Virus record (IMG/VR): IMGVR_UViG_3300021963_007070
Coordinates: 1 to 42,631 of that record
Strand: one strand, 5' to 3'
Source: a virus
DNA length: 42,631 bases
In this document: positions 17,230 to 25,473 of the stretch, piece by piece
How the letters are laid out: every line of letters starts with the position of its first letter
Numbering within the stretch: position 1 is the first letter of the stretch
The notes under the pieces: generated by a model
The model's input: the letters and a program-made list of their open reading frames with translations, nothing else
Told to the model about the DNA's origin: nothing
The model's database searches: none
Program-made: the position numbers and the translations under genes

Positions 17230-17261
17230 TTTGGAAAATCGAAATAAAACACATATATTTA
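17230..17261 (+). promoter_or_regulatory. Class A promoter for the sliding clamp
   Basis: TTTGG at 17230 overlaps the polymerase stop region, and TATATTTA at 17254 is the -7 box (last base A, not G). Start-to-start distance is 24. Predicted leader of about 30 A-rich bases before the ATG at 17296. Confidence 0.65.
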
Positions 17262-17295
17262 CAAAAATAAAAAAATAAAAATTAAAACAATTATT

Positions 17296-18012
17296 ATGGA
17301 CAAAAATCGTTTAAGCCGCTTTATCTCAAAGTATAATTTGGCAGGATTAGTTGAATCAGTTTCTTGGAAAGCAGAAAACAAAACATTAACAACCCGTTTT
17401 ATCTCTGATGATAAAACTGTTTTAGGTTCAGTTAGTGTAGTTGATTTTGATTTCGAAGACTCTACTGTTGGTGTTTATAACACAAACACTTTAAAAAGTT
17501 TATTAGGTGTATTGGGTAATGATGTAAACATCTCATTAAAAAGAGTTGATGAAAAACCAATTTCATTATCTTTAACATCCGATTCTACAACTATTCAATA
17601 TCAGTTGGCAGATTTGGCTGTTATTCCAAATGTACCAGATTTGAAACAATTACCTGAATTCGGTATCAGTATTGATATGGATGGTAATTTTATTGAAAAG
17701 TTCATCAAAGCTAAATCAGCATTGAGTGATATTGATAACTTTACTGTTTTGACTGAAAAAGGTAAATTGAAAATTGTTATCGGTTATTCTAACATCAACA
17801 CTAATAGAGTTGAGTTGGTAGTTAATGATAACTTTGATGGAGAAGTAAAACCAATTTCATTCTCTGCAAAGTATTTTAAAGAGATTCTTTCTGCTAACAA
17901 AGAAGCTAACAAAGCGACTTTGAAAGTATCAAAAGAAGGATTAGCAAATGTAGATTTCTCAGTTGATGGATTTACTTCATCTTATTTCTTAGTAGAAGTA
18001 CAATTATCATAA
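17296..18012 (+). CDS. 45: Sliding clamp, gp45-like
   Basis: Processivity ring that tethers the polymerase to DNA. 238 aa, close to T4 gp45 (228 aa). Sequence motifs are diffuse in this family; the call rests on length, the clamp-like beta-strand-rich pattern (for example LSGVLGNDVNISLK-like strands and the closing SYFLVEVQL), and its place between polymerase and clamp-loader ATPase. It has its own promoter, which suits a protein needed in high amounts and, in T4, also for late transcription. Confidence 0.85.
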   Translation: MDKNRLSRFISKYNLAGLVESVSWKAENKTLTTRFISDDKTVLGSVSVVDFDFEDSTVGVYNTNTLKSLLGVLGNDVNISLKRVDEKPISLSLTSDSTTIQYQLADLAVIPNVPDLKQLPEFGISIDMDGNFIEKFIKAKSALSDIDNFTVLTEKGKLKIVIGYSNINTNRVELVVNDNFDGEVKPISFSAKYFKEILSANKEANKATLKVSKEGLANVDFSVDGFTSSYFLVEVQLS

Positions 18013-18030
18013 TACTAAACAATTCAAAGT

Positions 18031-18975
18031 ATGAGTTTTTTTGAACAACAAGAAGAACAAGTTCACTCACTTTGGGTTGAGAAGTATAGACCTACAAAGT
18101 TAGATGACTATGTAGGTAATGAGAATCTCAAAGCAAAAGTAAAGGGGTATATCGAAAGCGGGGATATACCTCACTTACTTTTTTTTGGTAAAGCGGGAAC
18201 GGGTAAAACAACTCTCGCCAAACTAATTGTAAAAAACATTGAGTGTGATGTAATGATTATCAATGCATCCGATGAAAACAATGTTGATACCGTTCGTAAT
18301 AAAGTTAAAAACTTTGCGAGTGGAGTAGGTTTCAAACCATATAAGATTATCATTTTAGATGAGTTTGATTATATGACACCAAACGCACAGGCATTGTTAA
18401 GAAACTTAATGGAAACATTTAGTAAACACTGTCGCTTTATTTTGACGTGTAATTACATAGAGAAAATTATTCTCCCAATTCAAAGTCGTTGTCAATCGTT
18501 TCAGATTGTTCCACCAACTAAAAAGGATGTAGCAGTTCAAATTGCATCTATCCTAAAGAAAGAAGATATACAATTTAATCCTGCTGATTTAGTTCCAATA
18601 GTGGATGGATATTATCCTGATATTCGTAAGATTATCAACACTACCCAATTGGCGTGTGTTAATGGCGTATTGAAAACCGAAAGTGCTACAATTGTAGATT
18701 CCGATTTTAGATTAAAATTAGTTGAAATACTAAAATCAAAAGATGAAGTTAGGAATAAGTTTATGACAATAAGACAATTGGTAGCGGATAATCGTATTTC
18801 AGATTTCACCGATGTTTACTCATTTTTATATGATAAGTTGGATGATTACGCAAAAGGTAATACTGCAAATGTTATTATTGCATTAGCGGAGGGTACTTCA
18901 AAAGATGCTTTAGTAGTAGATAAAGAAATTACATTTATGGCAACTATTATTTCAGTAATACAATTGGTTAAATAG
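18031..18975 (+). CDS. 44: Clamp loader large subunit, gp44-like AAA+ ATPase
   Basis: Opens and loads the clamp at primer ends. 314 aa, near T4 gp44 (319 aa). VEKYRPTKLDDYVG at the N-terminus is the loader signature; Walker A GKAGTGKT is at 54-61 region, Walker B is IILDEFDYM, sensor 1 is ILTCNYIEK, and the Arg-finger SRC motif appears as IQSRCQSF. In T4 the small subunit gp62 follows directly; here eight other genes intervene before a gp62-like gene at 25473. Confidence 0.95.
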   Translation: MSFFEQQEEQVHSLWVEKYRPTKLDDYVGNENLKAKVKGYIESGDIPHLLFFGKAGTGKTTLAKLIVKNIECDVMIINASDENNVDTVRNKVKNFASGVGFKPYKIIILDEFDYMTPNAQALLRNLMETFSKHCRFILTCNYIEKIILPIQSRCQSFQIVPPTKKDVAVQIASILKKEDIQFNPADLVPIVDGYYPDIRKIINTTQLACVNGVLKTESATIVDSDFRLKLVEILKSKDEVRNKFMTIRQLVADNRISDFTDVYSFLYDKLDDYAKGNTANVIIALAEGTSKDALVVDKEITFMATIISVIQLVK

Positions 18976-19244
18976 TGAATGATTTTTTAGTTTATTTATT
19001 TGTTGTATTTTCTCAACTAGCATTAGCCGTATTTAAAGTTTTAGAAATAAAATGGGTGGTTGAAAATAATATAACAAAATCAGTTTTATTATTTAATATA
19101 CAAACTGCCTTTTGGATTGCATCAACGGCATATTCAGTAGATAGTTTTTTAAAGGGTGATTGGACTACAATTATCCTATTTCTTTTATCTGGCTCAATTG
19201 GTAAGATTATAATCTTAAAGTATTATAAGAAAAAAGAAAAATAG
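18975..19244 (+). CDS. Small integral membrane protein, 89 aa
   Basis: Starts with GTG overlapping the gp44 stop (TAGTG); the nearby ATG in another frame stops at once. Two to three hydrophobic segments are visible (about residues 4-24, 37-55 and 64-80) and the C-terminus is basic (KYYKKKEK), suggesting a cytoplasmic tail. I do not recognise the family. It is the first gene of the accessory cassette and stands two bases before the asparagine synthetase start. Confidence 0.65.
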   Translation: MNDFLVYLFVVFSQLALAVFKVLEIKWVVENNITKSVLLFNIQTAFWIASTAYSVDSFLKGDWTTIILFLLSGSIGKIIILKYYKKKEK

Positions 19245-19246
19245 TA

Positions 19247-20707
19247 ATGTGCGGAATAATAGGAGGAAATTGGTTTAAATCGGATGAACAAACTAATATT
19301 CATTTACAAAAAATAATTCATAGAGGTAGAGATGCTTCTATTGTAGATAAGATAGACAATGTCTTTGTTGGGCACAATCGTCTTTCAATTCAAGATTTAT
19401 CTTCAACTGCAAACCAACCAATGTGGAATAGTGATAAAACTATTTGCTTGGTTTACAATGGTGAGTTGTGGGATAGTCAATACACAAAAGAATTAAAAGA
19501 AAAAATTAATTTACCTTTCCGAACAAAATCTGACACCGAAATAATACTCAATGGATATGAACAATTTGGGGTAGATGTGTTTAAGGAACTGGATGGTATG
19601 TTTTCGTTTGCAATTGTTGATACTAAACTTAATAAAGTATTTGTAGTTAGAGATTATGTAGGCGAACTTCCATTGTGGTATGCTATCGATAATGATGGTA
19701 AGTTAGTATTTTCTTCAGAAAAGAAAGGCCTTCCACTTAATGATTTATATGAAACTCAGGTTAAGGCAATTTATCCAGGCACTTATTTAGAATACAATTA
19801 TAAAACATTAGAACATTCAACACAAACTTATTACACACTTCCAACTGAAATTATTAACGATGATAGAGAAACAATTGTTAAGAATATCAGAACAATGTTG
19901 GAAGAAGCTGTTAAAGTAAAGATGGTATCGGACGTTCCAATCTGCACCATTTTAAGTGGGGGTATTGATTCGGTGATAACAACTTACATACTTTCAAAGA
20001 TAAACCCTAATATTGAGGCATTTGTAGTTTCAATGGGTGATGGTGATACAAAGAACGATGATATAAAATATGCCAGAATTGCAGCTAAAGAGTTTGGTGT
20101 TAAATTGCATGAAATTATACTAACTGAAAAAGATGTTGAAGATGCGATTGAAGAAACACTTTATGTGATTGAGCAGAGTAGATGGCAGAATGTAGGTTCA
20201 GCAATTGCACAAATAGCCCTTTCAAAGAGGATAAATGAATTGGGTTTCAAAGTTGTGTTTAGTGGTGACCTATCGGATGAGATATGGGGAAGTTATGGGC
20301 ACATTCAGGCGTTTCATTGGAGACCAGAAGATTATGATGTAGCTAGAAGGAAATTAGTAGAGGATGTACATAAGACAAATTTCTTAACCACCAATCAATC
20401 TATTATGTGGGGTGGAACGGTAGAGGTGAGAACTCCTTATAGTTGGAGACCGTTTGTAGAATATACACTTAATATCCCTCCATTATATCAAAAAGAAAAC
20501 GGACACATGAAACCTCTATTGAGAGCAGCGTTTAAGGGTGAAATTTCCGATGAACTTTTGTATAGACCTAAAGTTTATTTTGCTAAAGGTTGTAGAACAG
20601 GTGATATGATGGAACATCGAAAAGACATTTTGAAATCTCAATTAAAATCCTTATATTCGTATAAGAATGATATTTTACTTAATAAATTTTTCTCAATAAA
20701 TGGTTAG
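19247..20707 (+). CDS. asnB: Asparagine synthetase, glutamine-hydrolysing type
   Basis: Class II glutamine amidotransferase joined to a PP-loop ATP pyrophosphatase, which together convert aspartate to asparagine or amidate another carboxylate. 486 aa against 554 for E. coli AsnB. MCGI at the N-terminus exposes the C2 nucleophile; HRGRD, GHNRLSI and YNGELW are glutaminase motifs; SGGIDS at 237-242 is the PP-loop. Both active sites look intact. Phage copies are uncommon; here it sits with a GNAT and methyltransferases, so it may amidate something other than aspartate. That alternative is inference. Confidence 0.9.
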   Translation: MCGIIGGNWFKSDEQTNIHLQKIIHRGRDASIVDKIDNVFVGHNRLSIQDLSSTANQPMWNSDKTICLVYNGELWDSQYTKELKEKINLPFRTKSDTEIILNGYEQFGVDVFKELDGMFSFAIVDTKLNKVFVVRDYVGELPLWYAIDNDGKLVFSSEKKGLPLNDLYETQVKAIYPGTYLEYNYKTLEHSTQTYYTLPTEIINDDRETIVKNIRTMLEEAVKVKMVSDVPICTILSGGIDSVITTYILSKINPNIEAFVVSMGDGDTKNDDIKYARIAAKEFGVKLHEIILTEKDVEDAIEETLYVIEQSRWQNVGSAIAQIALSKRINELGFKVVFSGDLSDEIWGSYGHIQAFHWRPEDYDVARRKLVEDVHKTNFLTTNQSIMWGGTVEVRTPYSWRPFVEYTLNIPPLYQKENGHMKPLLRAAFKGEISDELLYRPKVYFAKGCRTGDMMEHRKDILKSQLKSLYSYKNDILLNKFFSING

Positions 20708-21275
20708 AATACTTAATATACAAAATGATGGGGATGAAATGGAAGCAGCCATCAGAGAAGCAATGGAAATAATTGATTTATATCCAAAAGTATTTCCTCA
20801 TTTAGCGGGGCAAGGATTTAAATTAAAAAAGTATTTTAGTAAACCAAATGGTGGAGTTGTATTACAAGATGGTGTAGTTATAACCTTTGAGAAAAGCAAG
20901 GGTAATTCTAAAATTGCAAGAAAGACATTTGCTAGAAAGAAGAAGGGAGATATGATAATTCATCAGATTGCATCAAAGGAAAGAAATGGCTCTGCTCAAA
21001 GAGTTTTTAATCAATTCGTTGAGTATTGCAAATCAAAGCAGTGTGAGAATATTATTTTATCGGTTAGAACTGCAAATGAAACCGCTAGAAAATTTTACGA
21101 AAGAAATGGATTTCAATTAGTAGATGAAAATAGTGAAATGTGGCATGGTAAAAAAGAAGGATTTATATCAGGCTCAATTTATAAACTAAGATTGCCGGCT
21201 GATAAAAACATTGAAACTATCACCGATAATAAAAAATATAACTTTATAAGAAATGTATTTAGATTATTTCGATAA
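20700..21275 (+). CDS. GNAT-family N-acetyltransferase-like protein
   Basis: 191 aa. The C-terminal half has the GNAT core: MIIHQIASKERNGSAQRVFNQF (acetyl-CoA-binding region with an altered Q/RxxGxG/A loop), LSVRTANETARKFYERNGF (the usual strand 5/alpha 4 signature) and a closing strand SIYKLRL. The N-terminal about 70 residues are less clear. It starts inside the asparagine synthetase gene (8-base overlap) and its end overlaps the next methyltransferase by 23 bases, so the three are tightly coupled. The acceptor is unknown; a Mom-like DNA modification role is possible but unproven. Confidence 0.75.
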   Translation: MVRILNIQNDGDEMEAAIREAMEIIDLYPKVFPHLAGQGFKLKKYFSKPNGGVVLQDGVVITFEKSKGNSKIARKTFARKKKGDMIIHQIASKERNGSAQRVFNQFVEYCKSKQCENIILSVRTANETARKFYERNGFQLVDENSEMWHGKKEGFISGSIYKLRLPADKNIETITDNKKYNFIRNVFRLFR

Positions 21276-22482
21276 ATTTAAGGGAATGACTCCCTATCTT
21301 CATATCGGTAAAGAAGAATGGACTTATATAAAAAATACATTCGACCTTATCGATGTAAAAGAATCATTGGCGGATATTCTTATGGAGTATCCAATTCCTT
21401 ATGCGGATATTTCTGAATCAGAGGCATTAGATGCTTACAAAAAACTAAAAGGAACTTGGTGGGCTGATATTCTTAAAGAAGGAGAGTGGTTTCCTAGAAA
21501 AGCATCTGAAAGTAGATACCCATTAACATTTAGAGGTAAACAACAATACTTTAGTAGAAACAATGTTGGTAATGAATCATCTAATTTTTTCCAACAAGCA
21601 AATCGTTGGAGTGTAGATGGAACCGTTTCACCTGGCCCAAAAAGAACTTGGGAAACGAGAGAGTTTATGGTTTCACTTATGGGTGGGTTATATACTCTTA
21701 AATTTGATGAGATAGATAGAAACTCTTTAAGAACTTGTTTAGGTTTAAGAAAATACATTTGTGCACAATTCAAACCTAATGTAGCAAAGGCATTATATGA
21801 TTACCTTAAAGTGGAGAATGTATTGGATTTCTCAGCAGGGTGGGGAGACCGTTTAGCGGGATTCTATGCGAGCGAAGGTGGAAAGCATTATGTAGGTGTA
21901 GACCCTAGAAAAGAAAACCACCCAATATACCGCCAACAGGCAGATTGGTATGAAAAACACCGAACATTTTTTGAAGTAGAAAAGAGAGCCGATTTTCACT
22001 GTTCACCTGCGGAAGATTTAGATTTTTCACAATACACCGACCATTTTGATATTGTGTTTACTTCACCTCCTTATTTCAATGTAGAAAGATATTCATACGA
22101 TGATACCCAGAGTTGGGTAAGATATAAATCAATTGATGCGTGGAATGAACAATTTTTACATAAAGTAATTCATAACCTATGGCCTACAATTCGTAAGGGT
22201 GGATATTTGGCAGTAAACATTGCGGATGTATATGCTAAATCAAATGATAGAGAGAAGGGATATGTGGAGATTACAAACCCTATGAATGATTATATTCAAA
22301 CATTAGGTGCAGAATACGAAGGATGTTTAGGCATGGAGATGGCTAAGAGGCCAGGTTCAGCAGGAGCAGGTGCTATCATCGAAGGTGATGAAGACCGTTA
22401 TACCGAAGAGGCTTTGGAAAAAGCAAAAGAAGCAGAAGGTAAAAGATTTTGTGAACCTATTTGGATATGGAAAAAACTATAA
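21253..22482 (+). CDS. SPPY-motif methyltransferase, copy 2
   Basis: 409 aa. QFKPNVAKALYDY leads into SAM motif I (LDFSAGWGDRLAGF), then YVGVDP and TSPPYFN with SPPY at 271-274. This is the layout of DNA amino-methyltransferases. The N-terminal about 180 residues form a conserved domain shared with the next gene (for example LKGTWW, EWFPR, YPLTF), which may recognise the target. It is roughly half identical to copy 3 by eye over the whole length, including the C-terminal MEMAKRPGS motif and the W-I-W ending. Target base is not determined by the sequence. Confidence 0.82.
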   Translation: MYLDYFDKFKGMTPYLHIGKEEWTYIKNTFDLIDVKESLADILMEYPIPYADISESEALDAYKKLKGTWWADILKEGEWFPRKASESRYPLTFRGKQQYFSRNNVGNESSNFFQQANRWSVDGTVSPGPKRTWETREFMVSLMGGLYTLKFDEIDRNSLRTCLGLRKYICAQFKPNVAKALYDYLKVENVLDFSAGWGDRLAGFYASEGGKHYVGVDPRKENHPIYRQQADWYEKHRTFFEVEKRADFHCSPAEDLDFSQYTDHFDIVFTSPPYFNVERYSYDDTQSWVRYKSIDAWNEQFLHKVIHNLWPTIRKGGYLAVNIADVYAKSNDREKGYVEITNPMNDYIQTLGAEYEGCLGMEMAKRPGSAGAGAIIEGDEDRYTEEALEKAKEAEGKRFCEPIWIWKKL

Positions 22483-23690
22483 AAGAATACTTTAGTAAGT
22501 TCTATGATATGAAACCATACCTCACTATTGATGAAGAGGAATGGGCATATATTTTAAAAACTTATGATAAAGAAGAAATTATAGAAACCCTTTCAGAAGT
22601 TTGTCATACATATCCACTTCCGATACCGGTTTATACAAATGAAGAAGTATTAGAAGATTATAAAAAATTAAAAGGAACTTGGTGGCCTGATATACTAATT
22701 GAAGGTAATTGGTTTCCACGCAATGGTAGAGAAAGTAAATATCCACTTACATTTGATGGTAAGTTTATGTACTTTAAAAAATATACCGTTGGTAATAAGG
22801 CATCTAATAAATTTCACGTAGAGAACCGATATAAAGTTGATTGGGTAAGAGGCCCATCTGGTTGGAGAACGTGGCAGACAGTTGAAGGAATAAAGACTAT
22901 CGTAAGAGCATTCTTTACTTTGGATAAGGTATTAACTGATGTAAACATTAATACTTTGAAGATGGCTATGAATTTAAGAAAATATGTAGCTTCTCAATTC
23001 AAACCTAATGTAGCAAAAGCACTTTATGATTATTTCAAATCTGAATACATATTAGATTTTTCTGCAGGATGGGGTGATAGATTTGCCGGATTTTATGCGG
23101 CAGATAATACTAAACATTATGTTGGTATTGACCCAAACTTAAACAATCATCAAAATTATCTTTTGCAAGAAGAATACTATAAAACTAATCAAACATTTTT
23201 TGAGAGTGAAAAAAATGCTACATTTATTCCACAACCAGCGGAAGATGTAGATTATTCAGAATATGAAAATTATTTTGATACTATCTTTACTTCACCACCG
23301 TATTTTAATACCGAAAGATATTCTGATCACGAAACTCAATCTTATTTGAGATATAAACAAATAGATGATTGGAACACAAACTTTTTACACAAAGCATTAG
23401 ATAAAATGATTCCAACTCTTAAAAAGGGCGGAGTGTTAGCAGTTAATATATCAGATGTGTTTTCTGCACCTGATGGAGGTTATGTAGATATTACTAATGC
23501 TATGAACGATTTTCTTCATTCTAAGGGGTTAAAATATAGAGGGTGTATTGGTATGGAAATGACGAAAAGACCTAACAGTGGAGGTGCTGGTACTGCTGTA
23601 AGTGATTATTACTCAGAGGATTCGAAGAAGCAAGCGGAAGAAGGAAAAAATCAAGCATTTGGAGAACCAGTATGGATATGGGAAAAATAG
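22461..23690 (+). CDS. SPPY-motif methyltransferase, copy 3 (tandem paralogue)
   Basis: 409 aa, the same length as copy 2 and collinear with it: EEWAYILKTYD, LKGTWWPDIL, QFKPNVAKALYDY, LDFSAGWGDRFAGF, TSPPYFN (SPPY at 278-281), MEMTKRPNS and a W-I-W ending. It starts 22 bases inside copy 2, and the aligned N-termini support this start. Two intact copies with kept catalytic motifs suggest different targets or a heteromer rather than decay. Confidence 0.82.
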   Translation: MDMEKTIKEYFSKFYDMKPYLTIDEEEWAYILKTYDKEEIIETLSEVCHTYPLPIPVYTNEEVLEDYKKLKGTWWPDILIEGNWFPRNGRESKYPLTFDGKFMYFKKYTVGNKASNKFHVENRYKVDWVRGPSGWRTWQTVEGIKTIVRAFFTLDKVLTDVNINTLKMAMNLRKYVASQFKPNVAKALYDYFKSEYILDFSAGWGDRFAGFYAADNTKHYVGIDPNLNNHQNYLLQEEYYKTNQTFFESEKNATFIPQPAEDVDYSEYENYFDTIFTSPPYFNTERYSDHETQSYLRYKQIDDWNTNFLHKALDKMIPTLKKGGVLAVNISDVFSAPDGGYVDITNAMNDFLHSKGLKYRGCIGMEMTKRPNSGGAGTAVSDYYSEDSKKQAEEGKNQAFGEPVWIWEK

Positions 23691-24574
23691 ATAAAGTTAT
23701 ATTATGGGGATGTTCTATCAGCTATGGATTAAATGCTGATAAAGATAAAATCTATGGGCAAAGAATTGCCGATTGGTTAGAAGTTCCTCTAATCAATTTG
23801 TCTATATCAGGAGCAGGGAATATTGTAGGGAGTAACATCTTATTAAATAAACCAATAGAATTTTTTGAAAATGCATTAGTTCTTTTTCAAACTACATATT
23901 TTGAAAGGCAGATTGATAAAGAAATAATACCAAATCCTTTCTATGGAAATAGATTTTATAAAGATGTAAATTCAAACAGTTTTAGAGTTGATGATTTTAG
24001 AAATGAATATCATATAAAAGAAGATATTCTAAGAATTGATGATTGGGTAGGATATTGGACGGAATATGAAAACTTTTATAACCGAAAGTATTGGAAATAT
24101 GAAAAAGATTTTGACCATACAAAATGGATTTCTTATTTAAAAGAATTATTTAAACAAAATTCTTACTCACTTTATTTAGTTCATAAGTGGTTCATCAAAA
24201 ATGATGTTCAGCATTTATTTTTTGATATACCTATACCAATTATGGGATATAAATTAAACTATAAAGATTATCAGATTTTAGATTCTAATTTTTTTGCTAA
24301 CACTATGATAGATTTTTTGACAGGTGATAGTGATAAAAAAAATTGTTTTTATGATACATTTAAAGATGAAAATTTTTTCTTTATTGATGAGATTAATAAT
24401 GAAAATAAAATAACAGATATTCTGATTGAACCATTGTATAGTGGAAATGATACTACTATATGGAAAGAGTGGTTAAAAGAAGATAGACCCTATGGAACAC
24501 CTGACCCCTGTCATCCAAATGAAAGGGGGCATGAAAAAATATTTGAAGTATTAAAAAAATATATTAAAAAATAA
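23672..24574 (+). CDS. SGNH-like hydrolase, GCS variant
   Basis: 300 aa. Block I reads LWGCSISYG, so the nucleophile Ser is kept but the Asp of GDS is Cys, as in the GCSxT-type SGNH proteins often found in marine phages. ISGAGN supplies the Gly/Asn oxyanion positions and DPCHPNERGH near the C-terminus gives the catalytic Asp and His. The triad therefore looks complete, unlike the SGNH protein at 6970. It starts 19 bases inside methyltransferase copy 3. An esterase or acyl-transfer role on sugar or lipid is likely; the substrate is unknown. Confidence 0.75.
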   Translation: MDMGKIDKVILWGCSISYGLNADKDKIYGQRIADWLEVPLINLSISGAGNIVGSNILLNKPIEFFENALVLFQTTYFERQIDKEIIPNPFYGNRFYKDVNSNSFRVDDFRNEYHIKEDILRIDDWVGYWTEYENFYNRKYWKYEKDFDHTKWISYLKELFKQNSYSLYLVHKWFIKNDVQHLFFDIPIPIMGYKLNYKDYQILDSNFFANTMIDFLTGDSDKKNCFYDTFKDENFFFIDEINNENKITDILIEPLYSGNDTTIWKEWLKEDRPYGTPDPCHPNERGHEKIFEVLKKYIKK

Positions 24575-24585
24575 AAACAAAAACT

Positions 24586-24894
24586 ATGGCACAAATTTTA
24601 GGAAACCAACCTCAACAACCGAGACTAGATTGGTCACAGGCACAAGATTTTAATTGTTCACATTGTGGTGGAGAATATTTTATTCCCGCAGTTGTGATTA
24701 AGAAATTTTCAAAATTAGTAACCGGAACATCAAAAGATGCGGTTATTCCAGTTGATATATTGTTGTGTGGAAATTGCGGGAAACCAGTTGATGAATTAAT
24801 ACCAGCTGAAATTAGAAAGGCAAAGCAAGATAAAGAAGAAGTTAAGACTCCACCTCCACAAGAAAACCAAAGTAATTTAACATTAGAATTATAG
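24586..24894 (+). CDS. Zinc-ribbon protein, 102 aa
   Basis: Two CxxC knuckles, FNCSHCGG near residue 23 and LLCGNCGKP near residue 64, form a probable zinc ribbon with a 38-residue insert containing basic residues. The tail is charged and proline-rich. No enzyme motif is visible. It may bind nucleic acid or a protein partner; I cannot name the family. Start is preceded by an A-rich stretch and no Shine-Dalgarno. Confidence 0.7.
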   Translation: MAQILGNQPQQPRLDWSQAQDFNCSHCGGEYFIPAVVIKKFSKLVTGTSKDAVIPVDILLCGNCGKPVDELIPAEIRKAKQDKEEVKTPPPQENQSNLTLEL

Positions 24895-24900
24895 TAGATT

Positions 24901-25473
24901 ATGAAAGTATTATTTGTTTGTGCATTAAAAGAAGAATCAGATGGATATGATACTTTATTTGACTATCCAATTATCCACACTGGCGTAGGGAAAATAAATG
25001 CGGGATATAAAACTGCAATGGGCATTCTAAAACATCAACCTGATTTGGTGTGTAACTTTGGAAGTTGTGGTAGTTTCACACTGGATAAGGGAATGTTGTT
25101 AAAGGTAAAAGATGTCTATAATGGAGATATGGATGCTGAACCATTAGTTCCTTATTCTGTCACCCCATTCGATACTGATGGTGATTACTTAGAGATTGAA
25201 ACTGAAGGAGTTAGCTGCTTTACCACCGAAACCTTTATTACGAAAGAAAAAGTTAAAAACTTTCACTCTCAAAAGTTGGAATTGTTAAATAAATGTAGTA
25301 TATTTGAGATGGAACTTTATTCAGTTACGAGAGTATGTAAAGAGTTTAAGATACCAATTGTTTCTTACAAATGGGTAAGTGATGATGGTGGATTAGAGGA
25401 TTGGCAGAACAATTGTAGAATAGGGTATTCCCAATTTAAATTAGAATTTTATAACAAATATATTGCTGGATAA
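24901..25473 (+). CDS. MTA/SAH nucleosidase-like phosphorylase superfamily protein
   Basis: 190 aa. FVCALKEES matches the start of MTA/SAH nucleosidase (with the catalytic Glu), TGVGKINA is the following loop, FGSCGSF replaces the usual GxAGG, and MELYSVTRVC plus KWVSDDG match the substrate-binding Met-Glu and the catalytic Asp. It is shorter than E. coli Pfs (232 aa). It could cleave S-adenosylhomocysteine made by the three neighbouring methyltransferases, but a nucleotide-salvage or other N-glycosidic substrate is equally allowed. It ends in a TAATG overlap with the gp62-like gene. Confidence 0.75.
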   Translation: MKVLFVCALKEESDGYDTLFDYPIIHTGVGKINAGYKTAMGILKHQPDLVCNFGSCGSFTLDKGMLLKVKDVYNGDMDAEPLVPYSVTPFDTDGDYLEIETEGVSCFTTETFITKEKVKNFHSQKLELLNKCSIFEMELYSVTRVCKEFKIPIVSYKWVSDDGGLEDWQNNCRIGYSQFKLEFYNKYIAG

